Source: CAYQJS01 sp964417895 (GTDB lineage: Bacteria > Chloroflexota > UBA6077 > SHYK01). From it: 64,000 bases of DNA. Position numbers and translations under genes: made by a program. Below, in pieces: positions 8,754-18,301 of this stretch; the first letter of the stretch is position 1; each line of letters opens with the position of its first letter. A model generated the notes under the pieces. It worked only from the letters and a program-made list of their open reading frames with translations, made no database searches and was not told the DNA's origin. Location: NCBI GenBank assembly GCA_964417895.1, contig CAYQJS010000018.1, positions 21,258-85,257 on the forward strand, read 5' to 3'.

Positions 8754-9524
8754 TTAGGTCTGGTGTCCTAGAAACCGCGCCCAAGCGGCCTCCCGGAGTC
8801 TCGAAAACGCGCCACACCGCACGTTACGCACGGTAGATCGCCACGCGAGGGATCGGGCCAATCGGTCTGGCACTCTCTTGGAACGATTGCGATCCGGGCT
8901 GGCAGTCGCTTGAGAAGCGGCTTCAGGGTTCTCTGATGGCCGGAAGAACGATCCGTCCCACTGCTGCTGGTGCTGAGGGACGGCCGGGGCCTGGAACGCC
9001 GCAGCCTCGGCGTTCCCCATGAAGAAGGCCAGCGAGCCCACCAGCACGACGAAGCCGATCACGACCGCGGTGCTCAAAGCGGTGAGGATGGTGGCGAGGC
9101 CCACTGGCAGAACGTCCAGCCACGCAGCCACCGCGAAAGCGGCGAAGCCGAAGCCCACGTCTCCCCACCCGGCCAGGCTGGTCCGGCTCACCAGGACGTG
9201 CAGCAATGGGTTCCACGGCAGGCCGAGATAGTAGTCCAGCTGTCCCTGGCTGATGACGTTCGACAGCCGGTGCGCGTTGCCGAAGACCACGGACGCCACA
9301 CCCACGCTTGTCGCCAGGATGCCCCAGAGGAGGAACAGGTCGCGGAGGCCCCAGCCGCCGACCTGAGGGAAGTGCTGGAAATAGACCCACCAGAAGAAGA
9401 AAGCGAGCGCGTCATTGAGGGCCATCCCCACGCTCTGGGCCAGAAAAGAGGCGCGATACTCCATCGACGCTGCCAGGTTCAGCTTGAAGTAGGCGAGCAT
9501 GAGCCCAAGGCTTCTACCCACCAT
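8754..9524 (-). pseudogene. ABC-2 type permease, 3' end replaced
   Basis: From ATG 9524 the first ~177 residues are an ABC-2 permease of the DUF990-like exporter group: several hydrophobic helices, with LRDLFLLWGILATSVGVASVVFG and GQLDYYLGLPWNPLLHVLVSR. At about 8990, just after GNAEAAAFQ, homology stops and the frame runs into an arginine/serine-rich, non-membrane tail ending at 8754. Family members keep 80-90 more membrane residues. The gene is therefore truncated by a rearrangement with unidentified DNA. It partners the ATPase and second permease immediately upstream; starts and stops overlap. Confidence 0.8.
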
Positions 9525-10313
9525 GGATGTTCACCTTCCTCACGGCCCGCGTATAGATCGCGGCTACCACGACGACGAGGGCAGCCATCCAGGCGAGCTG
9601 CAGCGCTACCTGCGCGGCGAAGACTTCGACCGAGAAGCCGGAGAAGATACGCGCCGGCGCGTAGGTCACTGCCGCAAACGGCAGAAAGCCGGCTACCTCG
9701 CCAGCGGCCCGGGCAGCAGCTCCAGCGGCAAGAACAGGCCACCGAGCGTGAACACCAGCTTTTGATAGATCCAGAAGAAGGGCTGCGTGTCCTCGAACCA
9801 GAACGCGAGCATCCCGATGCTGAACTCGATGAGGAAGTTGAGCGTGAGGCCCAGGACAACGGCGAGTGCCGTCGCTGCCGCCGCCGCGGGCGACAGGCTC
9901 GGCGGTGGCCCGGCGGCTACCATGACGACCGTGCCTCCAAGGACGACGTTGACGGGAACCAGGATGGCAGCCACGCCCCAGTAAGCCGACAGATGGTAGA
10001 GAGCGTAGCTGTACGGCCGCAGCAGCACGTAGGCAAGCTCGCCGGACTTCACCTCCTCGTCGATCTTCAGCGACACGCGCGGCGCGCTGAGGGCGACGGT
10101 CTCTGTGATGACTAGGTACCAGACGATATCGGCCAGCGAAAAGCCTGCAATCGAGGTCAGGCCCCCCTGCTCGTACGTGACGGTCCACAGCTGCACGAAC
10201 ACGAACAGGATGAGCCCCATCCATAGCCAGCGGATCATCACGTCGCCTCGGTACGCGAAGTAGCTGAGCGCCGTGATCTTCACCACCGCGCCGTATTTGG
10301 CCGCCGCGATCAT
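9514..10313 (-). pseudogene. ABC-2 type permease, frameshifted
   Basis: ATG 10313 overlaps the ATPase stop as ATGA, a coupled exporter operon. The frame encodes about five hydrophobic helices (for example WLWMGLILFVFVQLWTV and VALSAPRVSLKIDEEVKSGELAYVLLRP), then reaches a TAG right after LLPGPLAR at about 9693. One base over, the family C-terminus continues (VAGFLPFAAVTYAPARIFSGF and a final helix) to the stop at 9514. A single missing base near 9695-9705 explains this. It is either true inactivation or sequence error. With the ATPase and the truncated permease it formed an exporter of unknown substrate. Confidence 0.85.
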
Positions 10314-11293
10314 GGCCCCTCCTCGTAGATCGCGGAGATGATCTCCTCCATCGGTGGGTCTTCGATGGTGATGTCGGCCACGGAGCACGTAGCCACGATC
10401 TTGGCGACCACCGTCTCGACGCGCTGGATGGCCGTGTCCACCTCCAGCGCTACGGCATAGTCCTCCGCGTGCACCACCTGCACACCGGGCAGATCGAGAT
10501 GGCATCCCGGCTCGCGGAGCTTGAGCTCGATCAGGCGAGTGTGAATGAACCGCTTTTTCAGCGCCGAGACGGTATCGTCGAAGATCACCACCCCCCGATT
10601 GATGACGATGACCCGCTCGCAAAGCTGCTCCACATCACCCGCGTCGTGGGAGGTGAGAAAGATGGTGGTCCCGTCCTCTTCGTTCATGGCCTGGATCAAG
10701 GACCGAATCCGTTGTTTGGTCACGACGTCGAGGCCGATAGTCGGCTCGTCGAGGAAGAGCACCTGGGGCCGGTGCAGGAGACTGCCGACGAACTCGCAGC
10801 GCATGCGCTCACCGAGGCTGAGCTTGCGCACAGGAGTGGAGAGGAACGGCCCGATCTCAAACCGCTCCACGAGATCCCACAGCCGCGAGCGGAAGGTCGA
10901 GCCGTCCAGCTCGTACATATGGCCCAGGAGCTCGTAGCTGTCCACCGGGGGCAGGTGGTACCAGAGCTGCGAGCGCTGCCCGAAGACCGCGCCGATCCTG
11001 TAGGCCAGGCGCTGGCGCTGCTGCCAGGGGACCAGACCGAGCACGTGGGCGGTACCCTCGGTCGGGTAAAGGATGCCCGTGAGCATCTTGATGGTAGTGG
11101 ACTTGCCTGCGCCGTTGGGCCCGATGAAGGCCACGATCTCGCCCGGGGCCAGGGCGAAGTTGACGCCGTGCACGGCCTCGACCTCGCGATAGACAGGCCT
11201 GACCAGTGCGCTGAGGCTTCCTCTGAGCCCCGGCGCCTTCACTTTGGCCCGGAACACCTTGCGGAGACCCTGCACTTCGACCGACTTGTCCAC
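10310..11293 (-). CDS. ABC transporter ATP-binding protein (ABC-2 exporter)
   Basis: A 327-residue ATPase with Walker A GPNGAGKST (about residue 59), Q-loop region AVFGQRSQLWYHLP, a signature LSLGERMRCE, Walker B VLFLDEPTIGLD and the switch His in LTSHD. It powers the two downstream permeases. This subfamily, with a KVKAPGLRGSL-type N-terminus, pairs with DUF990-type permeases. It is the first gene of a leftward operon that overlaps the next gene by 4 nt. A terminator-like hairpin lies directly in its leader and a palindrome further upstream. Confidence 0.93.
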   Translation of the reverse strand: MDKSVEVQGLRKVFRAKVKAPGLRGSLSALVRPVYREVEAVHGVNFALAPGEIVAFIGPNGAGKSTTIKMLTGILYPTEGTAHVLGLVPWQQRQRLAYRIGAVFGQRSQLWYHLPPVDSYELLGHMYELDGSTFRSRLWDLVERFEIGPFLSTPVRKLSLGERMRCEFVGSLLHRPQVLFLDEPTIGLDVVTKQRIRSLIQAMNEEDGTTIFLTSHDAGDVEQLCERVIVINRGVVIFDDTVSALKKRFIHTRLIELKLREPGCHLDLPGVQVVHAEDYAVALEVDTAIQRVETVVAKIVATCSVADITIEDPPMEEIISAIYEEGP

Positions 11294-11303
11294 GCGCGCC
11301 TCT

Positions 11304-11344
11304 ACAAAAACAAAATGCCGCGGGCTGGTGCTCCTGCCCGCGGC
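11304..11344 (-). terminator. Intrinsic terminator/attenuator in the ABC operon leader
   Basis: On the minus strand a perfect 9-bp GC stem (GCCGCGGGC/GCCCGCGGC, 11317-11344, 10-nt loop) is followed by ATTTTGTTTTTG. This is the form of a Rho-independent terminator. It lies only about 10-25 nt before the ATPase start on the same strand, so it could attenuate the operon or end an upstream leader transcript. Confidence 0.7.
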
Positions 11345-11410
11345 TCCTGGCTTCCTCGGTGATGGCCTGGTTTAGATAGCGCCTCCTCCATCAGCCAGCC
11401 CGTGGGCATA

Positions 11411-11428
11411 ATGACCCTTAGGGGTCAT
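11411..11428. promoter_or_regulatory. Operator-like palindrome ATGACCC-N4-GGGTCAT
   Basis: Perfect 7-bp arms with a 4-bp centre lie in the divergent region between the ABC operon and the GNAT gene, about 120 nt from the ATPase start. The layout is typical of a dimeric repressor site; no regulator gene is adjacent. Confidence 0.45.
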
Positions 11429-11593
11429 AAAGGCGATGCACTGCAAAAGAACGACCCTCATCGTACTCACCCGGGTGGCGACGTTGGTTCTGGTTTATAG
11501 CACCGCGCGGGGGGCCGCGTCCATTGCGCAGGCCTGGGCGCATCCGGTTTCGCAATAGTCGGGACTCACGACTCACCGAAGGGGGACGACAGC

Positions 11594-12177
11594 GTGATTG
11601 AGGTACGCGTAGAACAACCGACACTTTCGACCCTCGCCGAATACCGCAAGGTCTCCATTGCCTTTCGGGTGGAATCCTACTTGAGGATGGAGATGGTTCA
11701 GAATGGTCTGGGAGGCTGGTCCTTGACTGAGGAACCAGTGGCAACGCCGTGGATTAAGGACTATGACGACTCCGATGAGGACAGGCCCCTCAGCTGGGCG
11801 GAGCGCTGGGACATTGCCAAGTGGGGTGTTCTTGCCGCATTCGATGGGCCACGAAGAGTAGCTGGAGCAGCGATCGCCCATGACACGCCTGGGGTCTTCA
11901 TGTTGGAGGGGCGAAAAGACCTTGCGGTCCTCTGGGACATCCGGGTGGCCCCGAGTACCGAGGTCAAGGCATAGGCTCGCTGCTTTTCGCTCGCGTCGTT
12001 GCCTGGGCGACCGAGCGACGATGCGCGACTCTCAAGATCGAGACGCAGAACATCAATGTGCCCGCTTGCAAGTTCTACGCTCGCATGGGGTGCCAGCTAC
12101 GAGCCATTCACCCGGACGCGTATCCCGATTTTCCCGACGAGGCAATGCTGCTTTGGTACACGCGACTCTCGGCATGA
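11594..12177 (+). pseudogene. GNAT family N-acetyltransferase, frameshifted
   Basis: The start is GTG 11594 with AAGGGGGA about 8 nt upstream. The first frame runs about 118 residues to LAVLWDIRVAP and stops at TAG 11972. One base over, from the CCCC at 11949-11952, the sequence gives the acetyl-CoA motif EYRGQGIGSLLFARVVAWA, then ETQNINVPACKFYARMGCQL, and ends LLWYTRLSA at TGA 12175-12177. One more C in the run restores a 195-residue GNAT acetyltransferase. Substrate unknown. Confidence 0.85.
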
Positions 12178-12294
12178 GCAGCTCCGTGGACTTGGAACGG
12201 CGAGCCGTAGAGGTGGCAGCCCGATTAATGGATCGAGCCCGGGACGCGCAAAACCCCACTATTGGCGAGTTCTGGCGAGGGAGGGCTGACCGAG

Positions 12295-12742
12295 ATGCCC
12301 GAGCCCACCTGTCCGCTGTGCGGGCCGCTGCTGACGCCCATCATCGAGGAGGGTCCCTATTGGCGGGTGGCGCTGAACCCAAAACTTGCTCGGCAAGTGC
12401 ATCATCGTGCTGCATCGGCACGAAGAGGATGTGACGCAGCTTTCTGAGGACGAGTGGGGTGAGCTGCACGATCTCCTCGGCAGCACCACGGCGCGGCTTC
12501 GTGGGACGTTTCAACCTGAGCACTTCAACTATGCGTTCCTTCAGAACCAGGATCGGCACGTGCACCTGCACGTGATCCCGCGCTACGCTGCTATGCATAA
12601 GTTCGAGGGGCTCGCGTTCGAGGATACGGACTACCCCGGCCACTACGCTGTGCCCGCTCAGCTCCGGCAGCTGACCGGCGAGCAGATGGCTGCTCTGGCG
12701 GCGTCGCTTCAACGGGTTCGGCCCAGTGCGTCGAGGCGATAG
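12295..12742 (+). pseudogene. HIT-family nucleotide hydrolase/transferase, frameshifted
   Basis: ATG 12295 follows GGGAGGG. The first frame encodes a zinc-knuckle-like CPLC start and PYWRVALN. After about 12370-12380 the family sequence continues one base over (TQNLLGKCIIVLHRHEEDV) to 12742. The histidine triad is clear (RHVHLHVIPRY), as in HIT hydrolases acting on nucleoside phosphoramidates or dinucleotides. One missing base explains the break; the joined protein would be about 149 residues. It directly follows the GNAT gene on the same strand. Confidence 0.85.
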
Positions 12743-12966
12743 TCGGCCGCGGCGGGCGGGTCTTCACCCTCCCCACAACCTGCGCAGAATGTTGGCAATG
12801 ATTGGAACGTGTCGCCAGGGTCCCGCCATACTGAGCCAAGAGCCGCTCGTTCGTGTAGCCGGCCCCAGCCGTGAGCAAACGTACTTTGCGGATGGTGGCT
12901 TCGGTGTCTGTGGCGCGGAAATCGATGCCTTTCCGTAAACTCAACAGTGCATCGAACGAAGCCGTC

Positions 12967-13742
12967 TCATCCACGCCGGTACACGATCTGCCGCATGCCC
13001 ACTGGATCTCGCTGCGTCCAGGGTCGATTTCTGTCAACTCGCGCAAGCGGGTCTCGATTGACGCGATCGTCGCGTCTCCGAATCGGGCCCTCACGAATGC
13101 CTCGTTCTTCCACGCCTGGAGATTCATTAAGAACATCGCGGCAGCCTTCGCCGTGGACACCGGTAGCGGCGTGACCCGGCTCAGCTCGCGGTGGAGTCCC
13201 TCAGGCTCCGGCAGTCGGTTGAGCGCGGAGCCGATGTACAGGCTATATCCCTGGTGCGCGAGCAGGGCGGCGAGCATCTCCAGGTAGGCGCGCAGGGTGG
13301 GGTCGGCCGCATCGATCTGCTCCACCTCTTCCACCACGAGCCTGCCTCCCGGGCGTAGCTGGGTCGCCCATCGCGCTGGCATGACCTCTGGCTCGCGCAG
13401 GTGCGTGAGCAAGAAGCGGCAGTACAGGAGATCCGCCGGCCCGACAGGAAAAGGGACAACCGCCACGTCATGCAGCCGAAACTGAACGCGTTGCGAGGAC
13501 CGCGCCTGGGCGAGCGCTATGAATCGCTCGGAGCTGTCAAGCCCTACGGCTTGAGCGCAGCCCGTAACCTCAGCGAGGAAGCCCGTGCATGTGCCCGGTC
13601 CACAGCCCAGGTCGATCGCGAGCCCAATGCGTTTCGCCGCCGCCGTCTCGTGCAGCAGCGGCCGGCTGGCCTCAGCGAAGACCGCGTGCACGATTTCGAG
13701 ACGACGGGCGGCGAGGTCAGAATCCCCAAACAAATAGCGCAT
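12967..13742 (-). pseudogene. Class I SAM-dependent methyltransferase, frameshifted at the C-terminus
   Basis: ATG 13742 opens a methyltransferase with the SAM motif I AIDLGCGPGTCTGFLAEV, an acidic ribose-binding position in VGLDSSERF and the LLYCRFLLTHL motif near residue 110. At GGG 12998-13000 the frame shifts. One more G gives the natural ending WGMRQIVYRRG and TGA 12969-12967, matching the family length of about 258 residues. The uncorrected frame instead continues to 12591 antisense to the HIT gene with low-complexity sequence. The methyl acceptor is unknown. Confidence 0.8.
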
Positions 13743-13873
13743 CTCGAATCCTCACGTGCCGGGAGCGGCGAGGCTTACCTCAAGCGCGCACCCATCACCA
13801 AGCTTACCTAGGCGGGCAAAGAATGGATGGGAGGCGGGCTAGGAGATGTCGCCAGCCTGTCAGCCGGAGATGA

Positions 13874-14290
13874 TCAGGCGGTGAACTCCCGCCCGAATGA
13901 CTCCTCGTTCCCCACGTCTAATGAGCCATGCCACTGGACGATCTTCCAGGCCCCGGCCTCCAGCTCGAAGACCACAGTGAATCGGAGCGGAAGGGTCGAC
14001 CCGTCCGGCAGAGCGAGCCGAGGTCGATCAGCGGCCCAACCGACATCGCCCGACCGGAAGCCAACTGGGTTTCCGGGCGTCACATCGAACCCACCGCCGG
14101 CTTCTTTTAGGTGCTGCTCGAATACCGGGGCGAAGGTGGCTATGCCGGTCCACCATTCCCCGGGAGCAGTGCCGATGACGAGCACCCCGTCGTGGCTGGA
14201 CAGCATCTTCGTAATCGCCTCGTTGTCGCCGCGCTTCATGGCGGCGAACAGGCTCACCAGGGCGTCGCGGATTTCCGGAGCTGATTGCAT
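13874..14290 (-). CDS. SnoaL/NTF2-like fold protein (DUF4440-type)
   Basis: A 138-residue alpha+beta-barrel protein of the kind used as a ketosteroid-isomerase-like domain. It shows the pattern MQSAPEIRDALVSLFAAMKRGD, an LSSHDGVLVIGT strand, WTG, and the C-terminal RFTVVFELEAGAWKIVQWHGS. Such proteins bind small hydrophobic ligands or have no known enzyme activity. ATG 14290 follows GGGGGGAG, and longer frames from 14485 have no ribosome site. Function not inferable from context. Confidence 0.8.
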   Translation of the reverse strand: MQSAPEIRDALVSLFAAMKRGDNEAITKMLSSHDGVLVIGTAPGEWWTGIATFAPVFEQHLKEAGGGFDVTPGNPVGFRSGDVGWAADRPRLALPDGSTLPLRFTVVFELEAGAWKIVQWHGSLDVGNEESFGREFTA

Positions 14291-14407
14291 TGCTCCCCCC
14301 TCGAGCGAATTGGTGGAAATGAGCGCGAATGATTGTCGGAAGTTCCCGGGTGGGACGCGGAATATTACGACATCCTCCTCGCGCGTCAGGATGTATCCTT
14401 CGATGCC

Positions 14408-16117
14408 ATGAGGCAGCTCAAGATGACAGCGCGTTTCGGCCTTGCTGTGTTGGTCGGCGTCGTTGCCCTCACGGGGTGCGCTCAACCGGGCGTGGGGCCG
14501 GGAGACGGAACCGGCCAGGGGTCAGCGCAACGCGCCAAGAAGCGGATCGTGGCGGCGGCCCTCGGGGACGTCTTCACGGTGAGTAGCTACCTGGCCACCG
14601 GCGGGACCGGCACGAACCAGCCGGGGATCAGCGAGGTCGAAAAACTGGTGCACGCGGGCCTCGCCGTCAAGATCGGCGCCCAAATGGAGGCCCGGCTCGC
14701 GGAAGCGGTCCCCACGACCGACAACGGGCTCTGGCGGGTGTTCCCGGATGGGACGATGGCAACGACCTGGAGGATCCGGTCAAATGCGCTGTGGCACGAC
14801 GGTACGCCCTTCACGTCCGATGACCTGTTGTTCACCGCCCGGGCAGCCCAGGACCGCGAGGTCGAATTCTCGAGGAGCGTCCTCTACTCGTACATCGAGA
14901 GCATCGAGGCGCCCGACCCCAAGACCATCACGGTGAGATGGAAGAGCCCGTACATCGATGCCGACACGCTGTTCTCGCGAAGCGCCATGATGCCGATGCC
15001 GAAGCACATCCTCGAAGAGCCCTACCTGGCGAACCGAAGTGGCCTGCCCCACTTGAGCTACTGGAACCGAGATTTCGTCGGCACCGGGCCGTTTCGACTC
15101 CGCGAGTGGGCGCCGTCGAGCCACCTCATCATCGAGGCCAACGACGCCTATGCTCTCGGCCGACCGAAGGTGGACGAAATCGAGATCCGTTCGATCCCCA
15201 GCCCGACAACCAGCGTCGCCAACGTCCTCTCCGGAGCGGTCGAGCTGACGCTGGGGCGCGGCCTGTCCATCGACCAGTCCCTCGCCTTTCGCGACCAATG
15301 GCGGGACGGACGGCTGGAGCTTGCCGACAGCGGCAACCCCACGATGCTCGGGCCGCAGTTCCTGAACCCGAATCCGGCGCTCGTCGCCGACACGCGCTTT
15401 CGCCGCGCGCTCTACCACGCCCTCGACCGCGAGGAGATGGCCAGCGCGCTCCAGGGGGGACTCGTCGACGTTGCCCACAGCGGCTTGCCCTTCAACGACC
15501 CGACCTACGATGCACTGACGGGCCGCGTTGTGCGCTACGAGTACGACCCGCGCAAGGCAGTCCAGATGATCCAGGAGCTGGGCTACGCGCGGGGCCCCGA
15601 CGGCCTCTTCGGCGACTCCGCCGGTCAGGCCTTGCCCGTACAGGTGGTCTCGAGCACCACGGATCTCTACATCCGAACTGCATTGGCGGCGGCGAGCTAC
15701 TGGAAGCGCATCGGGATCGACTCCGAGCCCTACACGGTCCCCGATGCTCGTGAGCGGGACCTCGAGTTTCGCGCGAACTTCCCCGCGTTCGAGGTGCTGT
15801 CGAGTGGGAGCGGCATCGACAGCCTCAACAATCTGCGAACGTCCGAGCTTCGCGTTGCGGAAAACTCGTACCGCGGGAGGAATCGGAGCCGGTATTCCAA
15901 CGCGGAGCTCGATGCGCTGATCGATCGCTACTACACGACGATCCCCATACGGGAGCGGCATCAGGCCCTCGGCGACATCGTCCAGCACCTGACCAGCAAC
16001 GCCGTGTACCTGTGGCTCTTCTACAACGGACACGCAATGGCGATCGGCAATCGTTTGGTCAATGTGAACGCTCTCCAGGACACAGCGAACGGCCACGAGT
16101 GGGACGTGAGGCTATAG
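14408..16117 (+). CDS. Extracellular substrate-binding lipoprotein, oligopeptide/dipeptide type (SBP_bac_5)
   Basis: A 569-residue protein. The start at ATG 14408 gives a lipoprotein signal (MRQLKMTARFGLAVLVGVV then lipobox LTGC). It shows SBP_bac_5 landmarks: the WRIRSNALWHDGTPFTSDDLLF strand-helix and the TGPFRLREWAPSSHLIIEAND, RFRRALYHALDREEM and YDPRKAVQMIQELGY segments. It would capture peptides or similar ligands at the membrane surface. No permease or ATPase genes adjoin it, so it is an orphan. A diverged paralogue with the same ending pattern (HEWDV-) lies at 38292-40037. Confidence 0.9.
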   Translation: MRQLKMTARFGLAVLVGVVALTGCAQPGVGPGDGTGQGSAQRAKKRIVAAALGDVFTVSSYLATGGTGTNQPGISEVEKLVHAGLAVKIGAQMEARLAEAVPTTDNGLWRVFPDGTMATTWRIRSNALWHDGTPFTSDDLLFTARAAQDREVEFSRSVLYSYIESIEAPDPKTITVRWKSPYIDADTLFSRSAMMPMPKHILEEPYLANRSGLPHLSYWNRDFVGTGPFRLREWAPSSHLIIEANDAYALGRPKVDEIEIRSIPSPTTSVANVLSGAVELTLGRGLSIDQSLAFRDQWRDGRLELADSGNPTMLGPQFLNPNPALVADTRFRRALYHALDREEMASALQGGLVDVAHSGLPFNDPTYDALTGRVVRYEYDPRKAVQMIQELGYARGPDGLFGDSAGQALPVQVVSSTTDLYIRTALAAASYWKRIGIDSEPYTVPDARERDLEFRANFPAFEVLSSGSGIDSLNNLRTSELRVAENSYRGRNRSRYSNAELDALIDRYYTTIPIRERHQALGDIVQHLTSNAVYLWLFYNGHAMAIGNRLVNVNALQDTANGHEWDVRL

Positions 16118-16148
16118 TCCCGGCTGAAACAGCGTCCTGATGATCGGG

Positions 16149-16265
16149 CTATCGCCCACGACTCCAGGTCAGCATCCAGGTAAGAGCGACGGCGAACAGC
16201 ACGGCAAGTCCGAGCAGGAACAATTCGTCCCAGTCAGCGCCAGTGCCATGCAAGAGGGTCGGCAT
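16149..16265 (-). CDS. Small single-span membrane peptide, or gene remnant
   Basis: A 38-codon frame (MPTLLHGTGADWDELFLLG, then a hydrophobic helix ending SRGR). It resembles the C-terminal anchor of short bacterial membrane proteins. No good ribosome site is visible and the open frame extends upstream toward the IS insertion, so it may be a fragment of a gene cut by that element. Confidence 0.3.
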   Translation of the reverse strand: MPTLLHGTGADWDELFLLGLAVLFAVALTWMLTWSRGR

Positions 16266-16381
16266 CAACGCCTGGACACCATATTCGGAGTGCGGAACGA
16301 ACCCTGGCGAACGAGGAGCCCATGGATGCCGAACGCAGTATGGCCACGCCGCGCGAGTTGCAACACCTCGTGAAGGTCTAG

Positions 16382-17799
16382 CAGGCTGCGGAAAAACGAC
16401 TTGGTAGATGTCGGTGATGCATAAGCAGTGCCTGTTCTCGTCTCTATTGTCGTCTGTTGTGGTTCTTAGCCCTGGCTGGTGGGGTTGCTACGCTCTCCGC
16501 ACCCCGTCCAGCCGCGCGTGGAGGGCTGGTCGCGGTGCCCTCATTGCCTCCTGCGGTGGCTCCCTGGGCTCCGGGCGTGGGGATCCCTTACGCTGCAGCG
16601 GCCAGCGCCTGAGCTTTCACCAGCAGGCGAGCCATGCGGACCAAATTGTAGGCGGTAGCGACCAGGTAGCCCGCCAGCCCTGTCCGGTCCAGGCCGCGGT
16701 AGCGTGTGCGTCGGAACCCGCCCACCGTCTTCATCCAACCGAAGATCTCCTCGACCCGCTTGCGCACCCGTTGGCTCAGTCGGTAACCAGCGTGCCGGGT
16801 GGTCCGACCGTCGATGGCGCTGCGGCGGCCATTGGTGTTCTGGGAGACGTGCGGGGTGACCCCACGAGCGCGCAGCTGCTTTACACAGTTTTTCGTGTCG
16901 TAGTTCTTGTCGGCTCCCAGAGTCTTCGGACGAAACCGTCGCTTCCTCGCCTGGTCGATGAGCTGTGGCGCCGCATCCCGCTCCGCCGTACCGGTCGCCT
17001 GCGACATCAGGAAGTCGACCAGCATGCCGTTGCGGTTTTCCATCAGGGCATGAGCCATGAACACGAGCTTCGCTTCCTTGCCTTTTCCCTTGCGCAGCAG
17101 GCGCGCTTCGGAGTCCGTGGTGCTCTGATGGGTGGCGTTCGAGCGCTTCTCGCCATGAAAGTCCACCGACGGATTGCCCGGATCGTCGTCGGTGGTCTTG
17201 GGCGGCTGGCCATCGCGCGGCTTGAAGCTCTTGAGGCTGGCCGCCGCCTCGATCAGCGTGCCGTCCACGGTGAAATGCTCGTCCGAGAGCAGGCCTTGCT
17301 CATGGGCCTGCTCGACCACCAGATCGAACAGGCCACGCCCTATCTCATGCTCGAGCAGCCGCTGGCGGTTCTTGGTGAACGTTGTGGGGTCAAAGCTCGG
17401 CTCCATCAGCGGCATGTCCAGGAACCAGCGGAACAGGAGGTTGTAGTCCAGTTCCTCACAGAAGGCTCGCTCACTGCGCACCGAGTAGAGAGAGATCAGC
17501 ACGGAGGCCTTCAACAGCCGCTCGGGCGGGATCGACGGCCGGCCCCGTTTGGCGTACATCGCGTCGAAGGTGCCAGACAGTTTGGACAGTGCCTGGTCGG
17601 CAAGCGCCTTGATGGTGCGCAATGGATGATCCTTCGGCACCCGCTCTTCGAGATCGATAAACGCCAGCATCAGCACCTCGGGCTCGCGCCATCCACGCAT
17701 CTCTGCCTCCCCATGCCGCTGGTCTGTTCTACCCGAGCGAGGCCCTCGGCCGGTAGGGGAACATGTATTCCAATTCCACGCGGATTTTTCAGCAGCCTG
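16382..17799. mobile_element. IS5-group insertion sequence, apparently complete (about 1.42 kb)
   Basis: The ends are imperfect inverted repeats (left CAGGCTGCGGAAAAACGAC, right inner strand CAGGCTGCTGAAAAATCCG). Both are flanked by CTAG (16378-16381 and 17800-17803). A 4-bp CTAG duplication fits the YTAR target preference of the IS5 subgroup. One intact transposase lies within. No passenger gene is present. Confidence 0.87.
16588..17700 (-). CDS. IS5 family transposase (DDE)
   Basis: A 370-residue transposase. It has the N-terminal DUF772 region (RGRPSIPPERLLKASVLISLYSVRSERAFCEELDYNLLFRWFL). The DDE residues appear in SDEHFTVDGTLIEA, TLGADKNYDTKNCV and RVEEIFGWMKTVGG. The frame has no break and lies inside well-matched terminal repeats, so the element may still be able to move. 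It is the only intact transposase in the window. Confidence 0.93.
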   Translation of the reverse strand: MRGWREPEVLMLAFIDLEERVPKDHPLRTIKALADQALSKLSGTFDAMYAKRGRPSIPPERLLKASVLISLYSVRSERAFCEELDYNLLFRWFLDMPLMEPSFDPTTFTKNRQRLLEHEIGRGLFDLVVEQAHEQGLLSDEHFTVDGTLIEAAASLKSFKPRDGQPPKTTDDDPGNPSVDFHGEKRSNATHQSTTDSEARLLRKGKGKEAKLVFMAHALMENRNGMLVDFLMSQATGTAERDAAPQLIDQARKRRFRPKTLGADKNYDTKNCVKQLRARGVTPHVSQNTNGRRSAIDGRTTRHAGYRLSQRVRKRVEEIFGWMKTVGGFRRTRYRGLDRTGLAGYLVATAYNLVRMARLLVKAQALAAAA

Positions 17800-17916
17800 C
17801 TAGACACAGGAAGACTGCCTGCGGCTTCCCTAAGACCGTACCTTCGAGCTGACCCCCGTCAAACCTTGGCACCGGCGCCCACGTATTTCAACCGTTTGAT
17901 GCTGATTGGATTCCTG

Positions 17917-18279
17917 TCAGAAGCTCAGGGCTGATGCCCCCGCTGCCATGAACTCCACCACGTTCGCGGCGGTAACGATCTTCGCACCCGGGATTAGATC
18001 CGCCTCCGTAATGCCACGAGGCTTGGTGCAGGCCCCGCATGCCCAGATCTGCCCGCCATTCGACGTGAACGATTCGATTGCCTCCTTGACTGGCTGGAAC
18101 CCATCCTTCTGGACGCCGTCACTGTAGCCCTCAGTCGCAAGCCAGACACCGTCGATCGTCAGAAGCACGACGGCCTCCTGGTCGGCGGTCGCCGCGACGT
18201 TGCCAACGATAAAGGGCAGTGTGGCCCGCTCGGGATCATTCTTGCCGTGGGTGCAGTTGACGAGAATCTTGCTGGTCAT
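17917..18279 (-). CDS. DsrE/DsrF-like sulfur-relay family protein
   Basis: A 120-residue DsrE-fold protein: KILVNCTHGKNDPERATLPFIVGN at the N-terminus, VVLLTIDGVWLATEGYSD, and a conserved cysteine loop WACGACTKPRG followed by KIVTAANVVEFMA. DsrE-type proteins accept or carry persulfide sulfur with TusA partners, but many homologues are uncharacterised. AAGGAG lies 8 nt before ATG 18279. It is the last gene of a leftward operon, 22 nt after the DsbD-alpha/TusA-like fusion and behind the UxxC redoxin. That supports a role in thiol/persulfide or selenium redox (inference). Confidence 0.88.
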   Translation of the reverse strand: MTSKILVNCTHGKNDPERATLPFIVGNVAATADQEAVVLLTIDGVWLATEGYSDGVQKDGFQPVKEAIESFTSNGGQIWACGACTKPRGITEADLIPGAKIVTAANVVEFMAAGASALSF

Positions 18280-18301
18280 TGGGGTACTCCTTCCCTGTAG
18301 G

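Noticed and set aside
8691..8771. Short frame encoding KGGKLAVLRNYQDVASWLRQLGLVS ending in TAG.
   Set aside because: Only about 26 codons, poor start, no family I can confirm. It may be a remnant next to the truncated permease junction.
12591..12966. C-terminal extension of the methyltransferase frame.
   Set aside because: It is low complexity, antisense to HIT, and the corrected frame stops at 12967 with a family-like end.
14780..16096. 438-codon minus frame opposite the binding lipoprotein.
   Set aside because: Antisense shadow; the plus-strand frame has a clear lipobox and family motifs.
16408..17934. 508-codon plus frame across the IS.
   Set aside because: Shadow of the transposase; it crosses both IS ends and has no homology.
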